From assembly GCA_900542935.1 (NCBI GenBank), contig UQPN01000001.1, positions 1 to 64,000 of the forward strand: a stretch of DNA of 64,000 nucleotides. Direction: 5' to 3'. This document shows positions 8,165-16,205 of the stretch, piece by piece. Source of the stretch: an uncultured Eubacteriales bacterium (lineage in GTDB: Bacteria > Bacillota > Clostridia > Christensenellales > Borkfalkiaceae). Numbering within the stretch: the first letter of the stretch is position 1; every line of letters starts with the position of its first letter. The translations under genes and the position numbers were made by a program. A model generated the notes under the pieces. That model searched no databases. It saw nothing but the letters and a program-made list of their open reading frames with translations, and was not told where the DNA came from.

Positions 8165-8249
8165 CGTAAGTCCTTTGCGGAAGCGTTGCGCCGCCGCGTT
8201 TGCGCCGGGAAAAAGCCGGACGGTTTATGCAGTGATTTTATACGTATTC

Positions 8250-8278
8250 ATTATAGCGTTTTTTTTCGGTTTTTTCAA
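8250..8278 (-). promoter_or_regulatory. sigma-A promoter of the phosphohexomutase-tkt unit
   Basis: On the minus strand TTGAAA (8278-8273), 17 bases and TATAAT (8255-8250). The leader to the ATG is about 80 bases. Confidence 0.85.
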
Positions 8279-8325
8279 GTAATTGAGGGGAACTTTTTGA
8301 AAAATGCGGAAAAATTTACGAAAAA

Positions 8326-8351
8326 ACCGCCGCGACCGAAGCCGCGGCGGT
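8326..8351 (-). terminator. terminator downstream of cardiolipin synthase
   Basis: A GC-rich stem (8326-8334 with 8343-8351) is extended by a C(UUCG)G tetraloop when read on the minus strand, and is followed there by six T (8326-8321). It ends transcription coming from the cardiolipin synthase gene, after passing the repeat region at 8395-8632. Confidence 0.8.
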
Positions 8352-8479
8352 AAAAAAAGGAGGGTAATGTATAAGCGATTTTATGTTACGAGACTGTCCT
8401 CTCTCGGCGCTACGCGCCACTCTACTTGCCGAGATTGCCTTAAAACGGCAATTCGACAAGGGTTCCCGCTACCGTTGGA

Positions 8480-8626
8480 AAATTTCAATCAAAAATGGGC
8501 TACGCCCCTCACCACCGCCGCTACCGCGGCAGAGCCTCCCCCCGAGGGGAAGCCTATGAAATAGGCTGACCATTTTTGCCTCATTGTGCGCAAGCACGAT
8601 GAGACAAGGGGAAGCCGCAAAGCGGC
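8480..8626. repeat. intergenic palindromic repeat region, divergent relative of copies A and B
   Basis: It contains GCCCCTC, a CCTCCCCCCGAGGGGAAGCC core like those at 347-416 and 4225-4556, and several short perfect palindromes (GCCTATGAAATAGGC, GTGCGCAAGCAC, GCCGCAAAGCGGC). It fills the gap between the cardiolipin synthase stop codon (8633) and its terminator. Any reading frame here covers these palindromes and looks accidental. Confidence 0.6.
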
Positions 8627-8632
8627 AAGTAT

Positions 8633-10381
8633 TTAAAACAGCGTTTCGAATACGCGCAGCAGCGAATCGACGAATCTGCCCAGCCGGCCCCGTTTCAGAT
8701 CCGGATAGTCGATTCTCTTGCAGAGGGGGAAAGTGGAAAGATAATCCGCTTTGAGCGCGTCCGCTACCGAGCAATCGGAGAAATATACGGCGTTTTCGAA
8801 ATTCAGATACAGGCTGCGGTAATCGAGATTGATGGTGCCCACCACGGCGAATCGGTCGTCGGTGAGAACGCTCTTCGCGTGCACGAAGCCGGGGGTATAC
8901 GTATATATCTTCACGCCCGCTTTCATCAGCGGCGGGAAGTTTGCCTTGGTAAGGCGGTAAGTAAGCTTTTTATCGGGGATGCCCGGCGCGACGATTCGTA
9001 CGTCTACGCCGCGTTTCGCCGCCGAACAGAGGGCGACGCGCATTTCGTCGTCGAGAATCAGATAGGGCGTGTATATCCACACGTAGCGCCGCGCGCGGTT
9101 GATAACGTCGAGATAGACCGTTTCGCCCACGCTCTCTTTATCGAGCGGGGAATCGTCGTACGGTTGCAGAAAGGCGCGCTCGCCGTCTTTCGCCGCTTTC
9201 GCCCGCGCCAGAGATTGCTCTTTTGTAAGCGTATCGGAGGGGACGGGTGCGGAGAAATTGTAGAACAAGGACACGTCGTCTTTATCTTTGCGGAAGGCGT
9301 TCCACACGTTGAAAAACAGCATGGTGAACGTGTTTGCCGCGCTGCCGCGGATGCGTAAGCCCGAATCTTTCCAGTTGCCGAACCGGACGATTTCGCCCAC
9401 GTACTCGTCGGCGAGATTGATGCCGCCGGTGAACGCCACTTCGCCGTCCACGACGATTTGTTTGCGGTGATCGCGGTTGTTGATGCGCACCGTGAACACG
9501 GGGGCGATGGGGTTAAACGTAAGACACCTGATGTTTTCGTGGAGGGATTCCACATATCTGTCGTAGTGCGGGGGGAGAGCTTTCAGACAGCCCGCGTTAT
9601 CGAAAATTAGGCGTACCTGTACCCCTTCTTCCGCCTTTTTTACGAGCGCGGTTAAAAATTCCGACCACGTTTTTCCCGGCGCGATGATGAAGTATTCGGC
9701 AAGAATGAATTTTTTGGCGCCGCGCACCGCTTCCATGATGGCTTCGAACGTTTCTTTGCCGGAGGAAAAGTAGGTGGCTTCGCCGTCGTAAGAGACGGGA
9801 AAACCGGCGAAATCGGAAAGGTATTTCGTGATGCCGCAAGGCTTTGCGTTTTCCGTTTCGTCGGCAAATTCGCGGGGGGTATCGTCCGTTTGTTCCGCTT
9901 TTTTTCCTTTGGGCGTACGCAAGAACTGCGAAGCCGAAAGGGCGGAAAGCATGGGCGGCGTGCCCGGAATACATTTCGCCGCGGGAAGCGCCGCGTAGTT
10001 TTTCTGCTTTTCGGCGTTGATTTTCATGTTCATCTTTTTTGTGGGACGACCGTCGCCGTAAAGGAAGAACATTAAAATACCGAACACGGGCATCAGCAGA
10101 ATGATGATTACCCAGCCGAATTTGCCGGAAAGCTTATCGTTGTTGTTGATGATGTGCAGAAGCAGCAGAAAAGCAACGACGTTGGTTGCCAGAAACGTGA
10201 GCACGGCGTTTTGCGAATTTGTGTAAAACACTTTTACGAGCAACACCGAAACCAGCGCGATCTGCAGCAGCATGGCGAGCCCCATTACGAAAATTCGGTT
10301 GTAAATAATAACTTTGCCGCGCCTGTCGCGATACAGAATTTTTTCTATACGACGGCGACGCTTTTCGCTCATTTGCTTCAT
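8633..10381 (-). CDS. cls: cardiolipin synthase (phospholipase D family)
   Basis: This membrane enzyme joins two phosphatidylglycerol molecules to give cardiolipin and glycerol. The N-terminus has two or three hydrophobic segments (PLDc_N type, about residues 25-105), followed by two HKD catalytic motifs. The first is in DHRKQIVVDGEVAFTGGINLADEY (near residue 300) and the second in VHAKSVLTDDRFAVVGTINLD (near residue 500). Length (582) is somewhat above the usual 480-510 because of a linker after the membrane part. The ATG at 10381 is preceded 8 bases away by AGGGG; a GTG three codons earlier (10390) is possible but has no spaced ribosome-binding site. It has its own sigma-A promoter (10444-10416). 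Confidence 0.92.
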   Translation of the reverse strand: MKQMSEKRRRRIEKILYRDRRGKVIIYNRIFVMGLAMLLQIALVSVLLVKVFYTNSQNAVLTFLATNVVAFLLLLHIINNNDKLSGKFGWVIIILLMPVFGILMFFLYGDGRPTKKMNMKINAEKQKNYAALPAAKCIPGTPPMLSALSASQFLRTPKGKKAEQTDDTPREFADETENAKPCGITKYLSDFAGFPVSYDGEATYFSSGKETFEAIMEAVRGAKKFILAEYFIIAPGKTWSEFLTALVKKAEEGVQVRLIFDNAGCLKALPPHYDRYVESLHENIRCLTFNPIAPVFTVRINNRDHRKQIVVDGEVAFTGGINLADEYVGEIVRFGNWKDSGLRIRGSAANTFTMLFFNVWNAFRKDKDDVSLFYNFSAPVPSDTLTKEQSLARAKAAKDGERAFLQPYDDSPLDKESVGETVYLDVINRARRYVWIYTPYLILDDEMRVALCSAAKRGVDVRIVAPGIPDKKLTYRLTKANFPPLMKAGVKIYTYTPGFVHAKSVLTDDRFAVVGTINLDYRSLYLNFENAVYFSDCSVADALKADYLSTFPLCKRIDYPDLKRGRLGRFVDSLLRVFETLF

Positions 10382-10415
10382 GCCGTGCACCCCTGCGTCT
10401 GCTTCTTTTAAATAC

Positions 10416-10444
10416 AGTATACCTCTTTTTTAATGTTTTGTCAA
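10416..10444 (-). promoter_or_regulatory. sigma-A promoter of cls
   Basis: On the minus strand TTGACA (10444-10439), 17 bases and TATACT (10421-10416). Confidence 0.85.
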
Positions 10445-10631
10445 CGACAACGCGGAAGTTTGCCGCCCCTTTCACCGATATTTCATTTTTTTGCGGGTTC
10501 GGGCGCTTTTTATGGCGAAAAACGGCAGAATCCGGGGAAATTATCACTTTTTCGTCATTTTACGGCATATAATAAATAGCCCCGCGGCAGGCTCTGTCGG
10601 GCGGAAGCGGAGCGAAAAGGAGGAAACGGAC

Positions 10632-11045
10632 ATGGAAATTTCCTATACGTATCTGCGCAGCAAGGAAGTGGTGAATCTGACGGACGGGAAGCGGCTGGGC
10701 AGAGTGTGCGACGTGGTGTTCCGCTACCCGGAAAACGTGTTTCTCGGCATAGTGGTGCCCGGAAACAAGGGCTTTTCGTTTAAAAAGGGCGACGTGTTCA
10801 TCGACGTGAAATGTATCTCCTGCATCGGAGAGGACGTGATTCTGGTGCGCGCCGAAGGGTTGCGCCGCGCGGGAAAAAACCGCGGGAAAGCGCCGCAGGG
10901 AGCGCCGTCCGCGCGGCAGGGGGTACCGTGCATGCCGGGAGAGGGGACGCCCGGCGGCTTCGCGCCGCCTTTGTATCCGCCCGCGCCGACGTATGCGCCC
11001 GCGCCGAGGGGGGACGGAAGAAGATCGTTCGACGAATACGAATAA
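10632..11045 (+). CDS. PRC-barrel sporulation protein, YlmC/YmxH family, with proline-rich tail
   Basis: The first about 80 of 137 residues form a PRC-barrel of the YlmC/YmxH type. They open with EISYTYLRSKEVVNLTDGKRLGRV and continue with FLGIVVPG and an I-x-x-IGEDVILV strand. Members are widespread in spore formers, but the exact role is unknown. The tail after about residue 85 is unusual for this short family: basic at first, then rich in Pro, Gly and Ala (PPLYPPAPTYAPAPR), ending in an acidic DEYE. The ATG at 10632 has AAGGAGG (10617-10623) at 8 bases. An in-frame extension upstream is open but has no such signal. Confidence 0.75.
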   Translation: MEISYTYLRSKEVVNLTDGKRLGRVCDVVFRYPENVFLGIVVPGNKGFSFKKGDVFIDVKCISCIGEDVILVRAEGLRRAGKNRGKAPQGAPSARQGVPCMPGEGTPGGFAPPLYPPAPTYAPAPRGDGRRSFDEYE

Positions 11046-11062
11046 GAAAAAGACGGTATCGC

Positions 11063-11128
11063 GGTTTGTGCGGAAAGTGCGCGGTTTACGCGGAGGAAAC
11101 GCGGGTTTGTGCGGAAAGTGCGCGGTTT
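11063..11128. repeat. imperfect GC-rich direct repeats downstream of the PRC-barrel gene
   Basis: A 25-bp unit beginning GGTTTGTGCGGAAAGTG occurs at 11063-11087 and again at 11104-11128, with degenerate relatives (TTTGCGCGGAG-like) continuing to about 11215. The roughly 320-base gap before trpS holds these repeats, then the trpS promoter; I see no gene and no T-box motif. Confidence 0.6.
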
Positions 11129-11262
11129 GCGAGGGACAGTGATTTGCGCGGAGTGAACTCGGTTTGCGCGGGCGGACGGAAATTTGCGCGGAGGGAACGT
11201 TGCCGGCGCGGAGGGAAATGAGCAAAAAGCTTTCCGAGGCGGGCGAGGACGGGCGAAAACCG

Positions 11263-11291
11263 TTGACAAACGCGCTTTTTCGTGGTATAAT
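11263..11291 (+). promoter_or_regulatory. sigma-A promoter of trpS
   Basis: TTGACA (11263-11268), 17 bases, TATAAT (11286-11291): a full consensus match. The leader to the ATG is about 72 bases, too short for a T-box. Confidence 0.92.
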
Positions 11292-11369
11292 TTTGCAAAA
11301 ATCAAGCTTGTTTATTGCCGTTTTTGCGTTCTTTGCGCGGAAGCGGAAAAAAGAAGGAGCATTTTTGCG

Positions 11370-12413
11370 ATGAAAAACGTTATTCTGACGGGCGACAGGC
11401 CCACGGGCAGACTGCATATCGGGCATTACGTAGGTTCGCTGCGCGAACGCGTGCGGCTGCAGAACACGGGTAAATTCGACGAAATTTACATTATGATTGC
11501 CGACGCGCAGGCGCTCACAGACAACGCCGAACACCCCGAAAAGGTGCGCTCCAACGTGATGGAAGTGGCGCTGGATTATCTTGCCTGCGGTATCGCCCCC
11601 GAGAAATCCACGATTTTTATACAGTCTACGGTGCCCGAACTGACCGAGCTGACGTTCTACTATATGAATCTCGTAACCCTTTCGAGGTTGCAGAGAAACC
11701 CGACGGTGAAAGCCGAAATTCAGCTGAGAAATTTCGAAACGAGCATACCTGTGGGCTTTTTAACGTATCCTATCTCGCAGGCGGCGGACATTACGGCGTT
11801 CGGCGCGACCGCCGTTCCCGTGGGTGAGGATCAGGCGCCGATGATAGAACAGTGCAAGGAAATCGTGCATAAATTCAACGCGGTGTACGGCGAAACGCTG
11901 GTGGAGCCGGAAATCGTGCTGCCCGCGAACAAAAACTGCTTCCGCCTGCCGGGGCTTGACGGCAAGGCGAAGATGAGCAAATCGCTGGGGAACTGCATTT
12001 ACCTTGCGGACGAGCCCGCGACTATTAAGGAAAAGGTAATGTCGATGTACACCGACCCCGACCACATTAAAGTAAGCGATCCCGGAAAGGTGGAAGGAAA
12101 CACGGTGTTCACCTACCTTGACGCGTTCTGCCGCGAAGATCAGTTTGCGAAGTATCTGCCCGACTATAAAAATCTGGACGAACTGAAGGACCATTACCGC
12201 CGCGGGGGCTTAGGCGACGTAAAAATAAAGAAGTTTCTGATCAACGTTTTAAACGAGGAACTCGCGCCCATTTACGAGCGGCGCAAGGCGTGGGAAGGCA
12301 GAAAGGACGAAGTGCGCGAAATTCTGCGCCGCGGATGCGAAGCGGCGGAAAAGAAGGCGGCGCAGACGCTTGCAGCCGTGCGCAAAGCGATGCAGATAGA
12401 TTATTTCGGCTGA
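11370..12413 (+). CDS. trpS: tryptophanyl-tRNA synthetase
   Basis: TrpRS is a class Ic aminoacyl-tRNA synthetase that charges tRNA-Trp with tryptophan. The 347-residue product has the HIGH motif at residues 16-19 (LHIGHYVGSL), preceded by the TGDRPTG signature. It also has AYPISQ-like LTYPISQAADI and the VPVGEDQAPMIEQ block. KMSKS lies at 201-205 (KAKMSKSLGN). The ATG at 11370 has AAGGAG (11354-11359) about 10 bases upstream; upstream in-frame codons lie inside the promoter and are excluded. Monocistronic from a consensus promoter. Confident. Confidence 0.96.
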   Translation: MKNVILTGDRPTGRLHIGHYVGSLRERVRLQNTGKFDEIYIMIADAQALTDNAEHPEKVRSNVMEVALDYLACGIAPEKSTIFIQSTVPELTELTFYYMNLVTLSRLQRNPTVKAEIQLRNFETSIPVGFLTYPISQAADITAFGATAVPVGEDQAPMIEQCKEIVHKFNAVYGETLVEPEIVLPANKNCFRLPGLDGKAKMSKSLGNCIYLADEPATIKEKVMSMYTDPDHIKVSDPGKVEGNTVFTYLDAFCREDQFAKYLPDYKNLDELKDHYRRGGLGDVKIKKFLINVLNEELAPIYERRKAWEGRKDEVREILRRGCEAAEKKAAQTLAAVRKAMQIDYFG

Positions 12414-12502
12414 AATAACGCCGTTTTTGCCCGGATATGTTGCGATAAACAAAAAAAATCGAAAAAAAAGAAAAATTATCGGGAAAAACGGCGCAAAAAA
12501 AG

Positions 12503-12531
12503 TTGCTCAAAAATCTAAGATATGCTAAAAT
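12503..12531 (+). promoter_or_regulatory. sigma-A promoter of rpsB-tsf
   Basis: TTGCTC (12503-12508), 17 bases and TAAAAT (12526-12531), with TG one base before the -10 box (extended). A leader of about 115 bases follows; S2 operons are often autoregulated through such leaders, but I cannot identify the structure with confidence. Confidence 0.75.
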
Positions 12532-12653
12532 AGATAGAGCTAAAAAATACGCACCCGATTTTTCGCGCGCCTACCGTGTCCGTAAATCTTATTCAATGCG
12601 GATGATGAAAGGCGGTGATACGCGAAGCGGGGAGGTTTAACGGAGGCACAATT

Positions 12654-13442
12654 ATGGCAGTTATCACAATGAAACAGCTTCTCGAAGCAGGCGTTCATTT
12701 CGGACATCAGACGAGAAAATGGAACCCGAAAATGAAGAAGTACATCTTCGCCGCGAGAAACGACATTCACATCATCGACTTACAGCTTACCGTAGGTCTG
12801 ATCGAAGAAGCGTACAAGTTTGTATGCGACAGCGTGAAAGCGGGCAAGTCCGTACTTTTCGTGGGTACGAAGAACCAGGCGCAGGAAGCGGTGAAAGAAG
12901 AGGCGGAACGCTGCGGGCAATTCTACGTGAATTCGCGCTGGCTGGGCGGTTGCCTTACCAACTTCAAGACGATGCGTTCGCGCGTGGAACGCCTTGAAAA
13001 ACTGGAAAAGATGGAAGCGAACGGAGAGTTCGAGCTTCTGCCCAAGAAAGAAGTAATGCTTCTTAAAAAGGAAATGGGCAAATTGCAGGCGAATCTCGGC
13101 GGCATCAAGAACATGAAATCGATGCCCGGCGTGATGTTTGTGGTGGACCCTCACGGCGAAGAAATCGCGGTGAAGGAAGCGAAGAAAATGGGGATCCCCG
13201 TAGTGGCGATTACCGATACCAACTGCGACCCCGACGAAATCGATTACGTGATTCCCGGTAACGACGACGCTATCCGCGCGATCAAACTGATCACGTCGGT
13301 GATTGCGAACGCCGTAATCGAAGCGAACCAGGGCGCGGAAGCTCTGGCACCCGCGCAGGAAGAAACCGCGACCGAGGCGAAAGATATGGAAGAAGTCGTG
13401 GCGGCGGAACCCGCAGCCGAGGCGGAAGAAAAAGCCGAGTAA
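12654..13442 (+). CDS. rpsB: 30S ribosomal protein S2
   Basis: S2 is a small-subunit ribosomal protein near the head-body junction. The 262-residue sequence begins AVITMKQLLEAGVHFGHQTRKWNPKM and has NDIHIIDLQLT, the SRWLGGCLTNFKT block and AITDTNCDPDEIDYVIPGNDDA, all standard for S2. The last about 30 residues are an Ala/Glu-rich tail not essential to the fold. Start: ATG 12654 with GGAGG (12642-12646) at 7 bases. It is followed by tsf after 186 bases, the usual bacterial order. Confidence 0.97.
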   Translation: MAVITMKQLLEAGVHFGHQTRKWNPKMKKYIFAARNDIHIIDLQLTVGLIEEAYKFVCDSVKAGKSVLFVGTKNQAQEAVKEEAERCGQFYVNSRWLGGCLTNFKTMRSRVERLEKLEKMEANGEFELLPKKEVMLLKKEMGKLQANLGGIKNMKSMPGVMFVVDPHGEEIAVKEAKKMGIPVVAITDTNCDPDEIDYVIPGNDDAIRAIKLITSVIANAVIEANQGAEALAPAQEETATEAKDMEEVVAAEPAAEAEEKAE

Positions 13443-13628
13443 CAGGCAACGAAAAACAGGAGCGCGCCGTGAGAGATTTCCGATCGGCGCGTTCGTGAAA
13501 TTCCGGCGTTCCGGATATTTTGCGGCAATTTTTCACGCCGTTTCCGCTTTGTGCGGACAAGCGGGCGGAAGAGGCGCGGCGGAACGCACGGGTAAACAAA
13601 GAAATATCAGGGAAAGGAGAATAAAACA

Positions 13629-14522
13629 ATGGCGTTTACGGCAAAAGACGTAATGGCTCTGCGCGAAAAGACGGGCGCGGGCGTAATGGATTGCAAAAAA
13701 GCGTTGACGGATACCGACGGCGATATGGAAAAGGCGATGGACCTCCTTCGCGAACGGGGCATTGCGAAAGCGGAAAAGAAGGCTTCCCGCATTGCGGCGG
13801 AAGGTATCGTTTACGCGTATATCAAAGATAAGAAAGGCGTGCTTGTGGAAGTGAACTGCGAATCGGACTTCGTGGCGAAGAACCCGCAGTTTACGGCGAT
13901 TGCCGAAGAAATTTCGAAGGTGATTCTTGCGGAAAAGCCCGCGGATGCGGAAGCGCTTGCTTCCTGCAAAGTTTCCGACGGCAACACCGTTGAAAATTAC
14001 CTGAAAGGACAGACGGCGGTTATCGGCGAAAAGATTGCCGTACGCAGATTCACGGCGTACGAAACGGAAGGATTCCTTGCGAAGTACATTCACCTCGGCG
14101 GAAAGCTGGGCGTGCTGGTGGACATGGCGGGCGAAGAAACGGAAGCCGCGAAAGAAGCCGCGCACGAACTTACGCTGCAGATCGCGTTCACGAAGCCCGC
14201 GTATCTTTCCGAGGACGAGGTTTCGACGGAAACCCTTGAAAAAGAGAAAGAAGTGCTGAAGCAGCAGGCAATCAACGAAGGTAAGCCTGAAGCGATTGCG
14301 GAAAAGATGGTGCTTGGCAGAATCAAGAAGTTCTACGAAGAAAACTGCCTTCTGAAGCAGGCATTCATCAAGGACGACAAAAAGACGGTTGCCGACATTC
14401 TGAATGCGGCGGGCGCGAAAGCGAACCGTTTCGTGTTCTACGTGATGGGCGAAGGCTTGGAAAAGAAGAGCGAGGACCTGAGCGAAGAAGTTGCGAAGCA
14501 GGTTGCCGCGGCGAAGAAGTAA
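13629..14522 (+). CDS. tsf: translation elongation factor Ts
   Basis: EF-Ts is the guanine-nucleotide exchange factor for EF-Tu. The 297-residue protein has the UBA-like N-terminus with TGAGVMDCKKAL (residues 15-26) and a VEVNCESDFVAKN block, which carries the D-F pair that disrupts EF-Tu magnesium binding. It also has the paired core subdomains (PAYLSEDEV, VLGRIKKFYEE). AAAGGAG precedes the ATG by about 9 bases. The gap after rpsB holds a GC-rich inverted repeat (around 13459-13490) without a U-tract, so read-through from rpsB is expected. A strong terminator follows. Confidence 0.96.
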   Translation: MAFTAKDVMALREKTGAGVMDCKKALTDTDGDMEKAMDLLRERGIAKAEKKASRIAAEGIVYAYIKDKKGVLVEVNCESDFVAKNPQFTAIAEEISKVILAEKPADAEALASCKVSDGNTVENYLKGQTAVIGEKIAVRRFTAYETEGFLAKYIHLGGKLGVLVDMAGEETEAAKEAAHELTLQIAFTKPAYLSEDEVSTETLEKEKEVLKQQAINEGKPEAIAEKMVLGRIKKFYEENCLLKQAFIKDDKKTVADILNAAGAKANRFVFYVMGEGLEKKSEDLSEEVAKQVAAAKK

Positions 14523-14541
14523 GACGAATTTTTGATTTCGG

Positions 14542-14580
14542 AATCGTTCCGGAGAAGCGTTTCTCCGGAACGATTTTTCT
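14542..14580 (+). terminator. intrinsic terminator of rpsB-tsf
   Basis: A perfect 15-bp stem (14542-14556 with 14561-14575), a 4-base loop GCGT and a T-run (ATTTTTCTTT). Confidence 0.95.
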
Positions 14581-14589
14581 TTATGTGCT

Positions 14590-15189
14590 TTTTGCTTGCG
14601 CTGTTTGATGCGGCGGGCGGGGAAAAGCGACGTGGTGCGGCGTATGACGCAGAAAGATAAAAGGACGGCTGTTGTCTGTGCGATTTCTGTTTGATTCGGC
14701 CGTCGTCGGCGTTCGGCTGCGGATGTCAGCCGCGCGAAAGCGGCGTTGCGGCGGGCATGCGGTTTATTGCGGGAAAAACGAACGCATACGGACGGGAAAA
14801 ATACGTGCGGGATAAAAATACGTGCGGCGGGAGGAGAGGCAGGATGTGCAGAAGATGCAAGCGGAAAGCGTGCGGCTTATTTTTACCGGCAAATTCGGAG
14901 GCAAATTTACGCGGCGCGTGCGTATGAGAATCGGGCGGAACGGGAGAAGAAAGAGCCCTGCGCGCGGCAGGGGCGAAAAGACAGAAAGGAAGTGCTCCGT
15001 ACCGACAAAAACGGTCGCGGGAAAAGTAAGCCGCGGGCAAGGGGAAAGCGTGCGCACGGACGGGAACGGAGAATTGCGGGAAAACAGGTAAAAATGAACT
15101 GTTTTTGTGGTTTTTTCATACAAAAAAGGCAAATAAAGACAAAAAAAATGCGAAAAACGGGCTAAAAAAGCGTAACGCCGTTAATTTAC
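14590..15189. other. gene-poor, purine-rich stretch with degenerate short repeats
   Basis: About 600 bases between the tsf terminator and the next promoter. Open frames exist on both strands, but their products are Arg/Lys/Gly-rich with no domain, no ribosome-binding site and no agreement in composition with neighbours. I see a 14-bp direct repeat (AAAAATACGTGCGG at 14797-14810 and 14814-14827) and similar GCGGGAAAA words throughout. It may be decayed coding or repeat DNA; nothing else recognised. Confidence 0.5.
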
Positions 15190-15218
15190 TTGCCAAATAT
15201 GGTCAATCGTGATATAAT
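15190..15218 (+). promoter_or_regulatory. sigma-A promoter of the polysaccharide operon
   Basis: TTGCCA (15190-15195), 17 bases, TATAAT (15213-15218). No other convincing promoter or terminator was seen before 24030, so it probably drives all nine genes. Confidence 0.8.
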
Positions 15219-15336
15219 GAAAGAAATTCGTGCGCCCGTACGGCGCACGCGGTACGATAACGAAAAATACGCGGTTTCGGGCGAAAGACGGTCGGATATT
15301 CCGGACGGTTCCGCCCGATGACATGTGGAGAAAAAT

Positions 15337-16170
15337 TTGAGCACAATGAATACTGTTACGTTGGAGCACGGCGCGGAAAAACGCGCGGAAAAAGTTAACG
15401 AAAAAGTCGCTTTTTCCGAAGCGACGGATCCCGCGTGCCGTCCGATGGATGGAAAAACAGAGGCGTGCGCCGAAAACGGTATGGCGGGCAATCCGGATCG
15501 ATTCGACGTTGCGCGGAAATATTCCGACGAATATTACGAGGAGTATATCGCCGCGTTTCGTCCGAACACGAAAAAGCGGTACGTCTATCGTTTTTGCAAG
15601 AGGACGCTGGATATAGTTTTATCGTTGTTGGCGATTATTGTTTTTTCGCCGTTGTTTCTGGCGATCGCGATTGCCATCAAGTGCGATTCGAAAGGCCCCG
15701 TTTTGTTTAAACAAAAGCGGGTGGGGCGGAAAGGAAAGGTGTTTTACTGCCTGAAATTCCGCTCGATGAAGATAACGGCGCCCGGGGATACGGCGACTTC
15801 GATTCTCGATCATCCCGAACGGTATATGACGAAAGTGGGAAAGTTGCTGCGCCGATTTTCGCTGGACGAGCTTCCGCAATTATTCTGCTGTCTTTCCGGT
15901 AAAATGTCGATTATCGGGTATCGTCCGCTGATACTGAGCGAAGCGCATTGCAACGAGATGCGGGCGCGGCTGGGAGTGTTTGAGATGCGCCCCGGCATTT
16001 CGGGTTACGCGCAGGTGCACGGGCGCGACAACGTGTATTATAAAAACAAGGCGATTCTGGACGCGTATTACGTGAAACACGCTTCGCTGTGGCTGGATAT
16101 TAAATTGTTTTTCCGCACGCTGGTGGCGGTACTCCGCCGCGACGGCAACGACGCGGAAAAAATGCGCTGA
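15337..16170 (+). CDS. undecaprenyl-phosphate sugar-1-phosphate transferase (polyprenyl PGT)
   Basis: It primes polysaccharide synthesis by moving a sugar-1-phosphate from a nucleotide sugar to undecaprenyl phosphate at the inner leaflet. About 70 N-terminal residues are polar and unlike the family. A re-entrant hydrophobic helix follows (TLDIVLSLLAIIVFSPLFLAI). The bacterial sugar transferase core then has KGPVLFKQKRVGRKGKVFYCLKFRSM and the catalytic-type SLDELPQL followed by MSIIGYRPL and MRPGISGYAQVHGRD. I chose TTG at 15337 because GGAG (15327-15330) sits 6 bases before it. GTG at 15325 has no ribosome-binding site and ATG at 15346 is 15 bases from it. Product about 277 residues. First gene of the operon; it overlaps the upstream part of the next gene's ribosome-binding region. 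Confidence 0.88.
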   Translation: MSTMNTVTLEHGAEKRAEKVNEKVAFSEATDPACRPMDGKTEACAENGMAGNPDRFDVARKYSDEYYEEYIAAFRPNTKKRYVYRFCKRTLDIVLSLLAIIVFSPLFLAIAIAIKCDSKGPVLFKQKRVGRKGKVFYCLKFRSMKITAPGDTATSILDHPERYMTKVGKLLRRFSLDELPQLFCCLSGKMSIIGYRPLILSEAHCNEMRARLGVFEMRPGISGYAQVHGRDNVYYKNKAILDAYYVKHASLWLDIKLFFRTLVAVLRRDGNDAEKMR

Positions 16171-16205
16171 TGCGGAAAAAGACGAAGGATAAGCAGGAGG
16201 TTGCC

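Noticed and set aside
8304..8564. 86-codon open frame downstream of cls
   Set aside because: It runs through a terminator hairpin and the palindromic repeat region; the product shows no domain and no plausible start signal in context.
11292..11369. T-box leader for trpS
   Set aside because: The leader is only about 72 bases, lacks the T-box AGGGTGGNACC motif, and has no terminator/antiterminator.
14746..15165. 139-codon open frame between tsf and the polysaccharide operon
   Set aside because: Arg/Lys/Gly-rich low-complexity product over degenerate repeats; no ribosome-binding site and competing frames on both strands.
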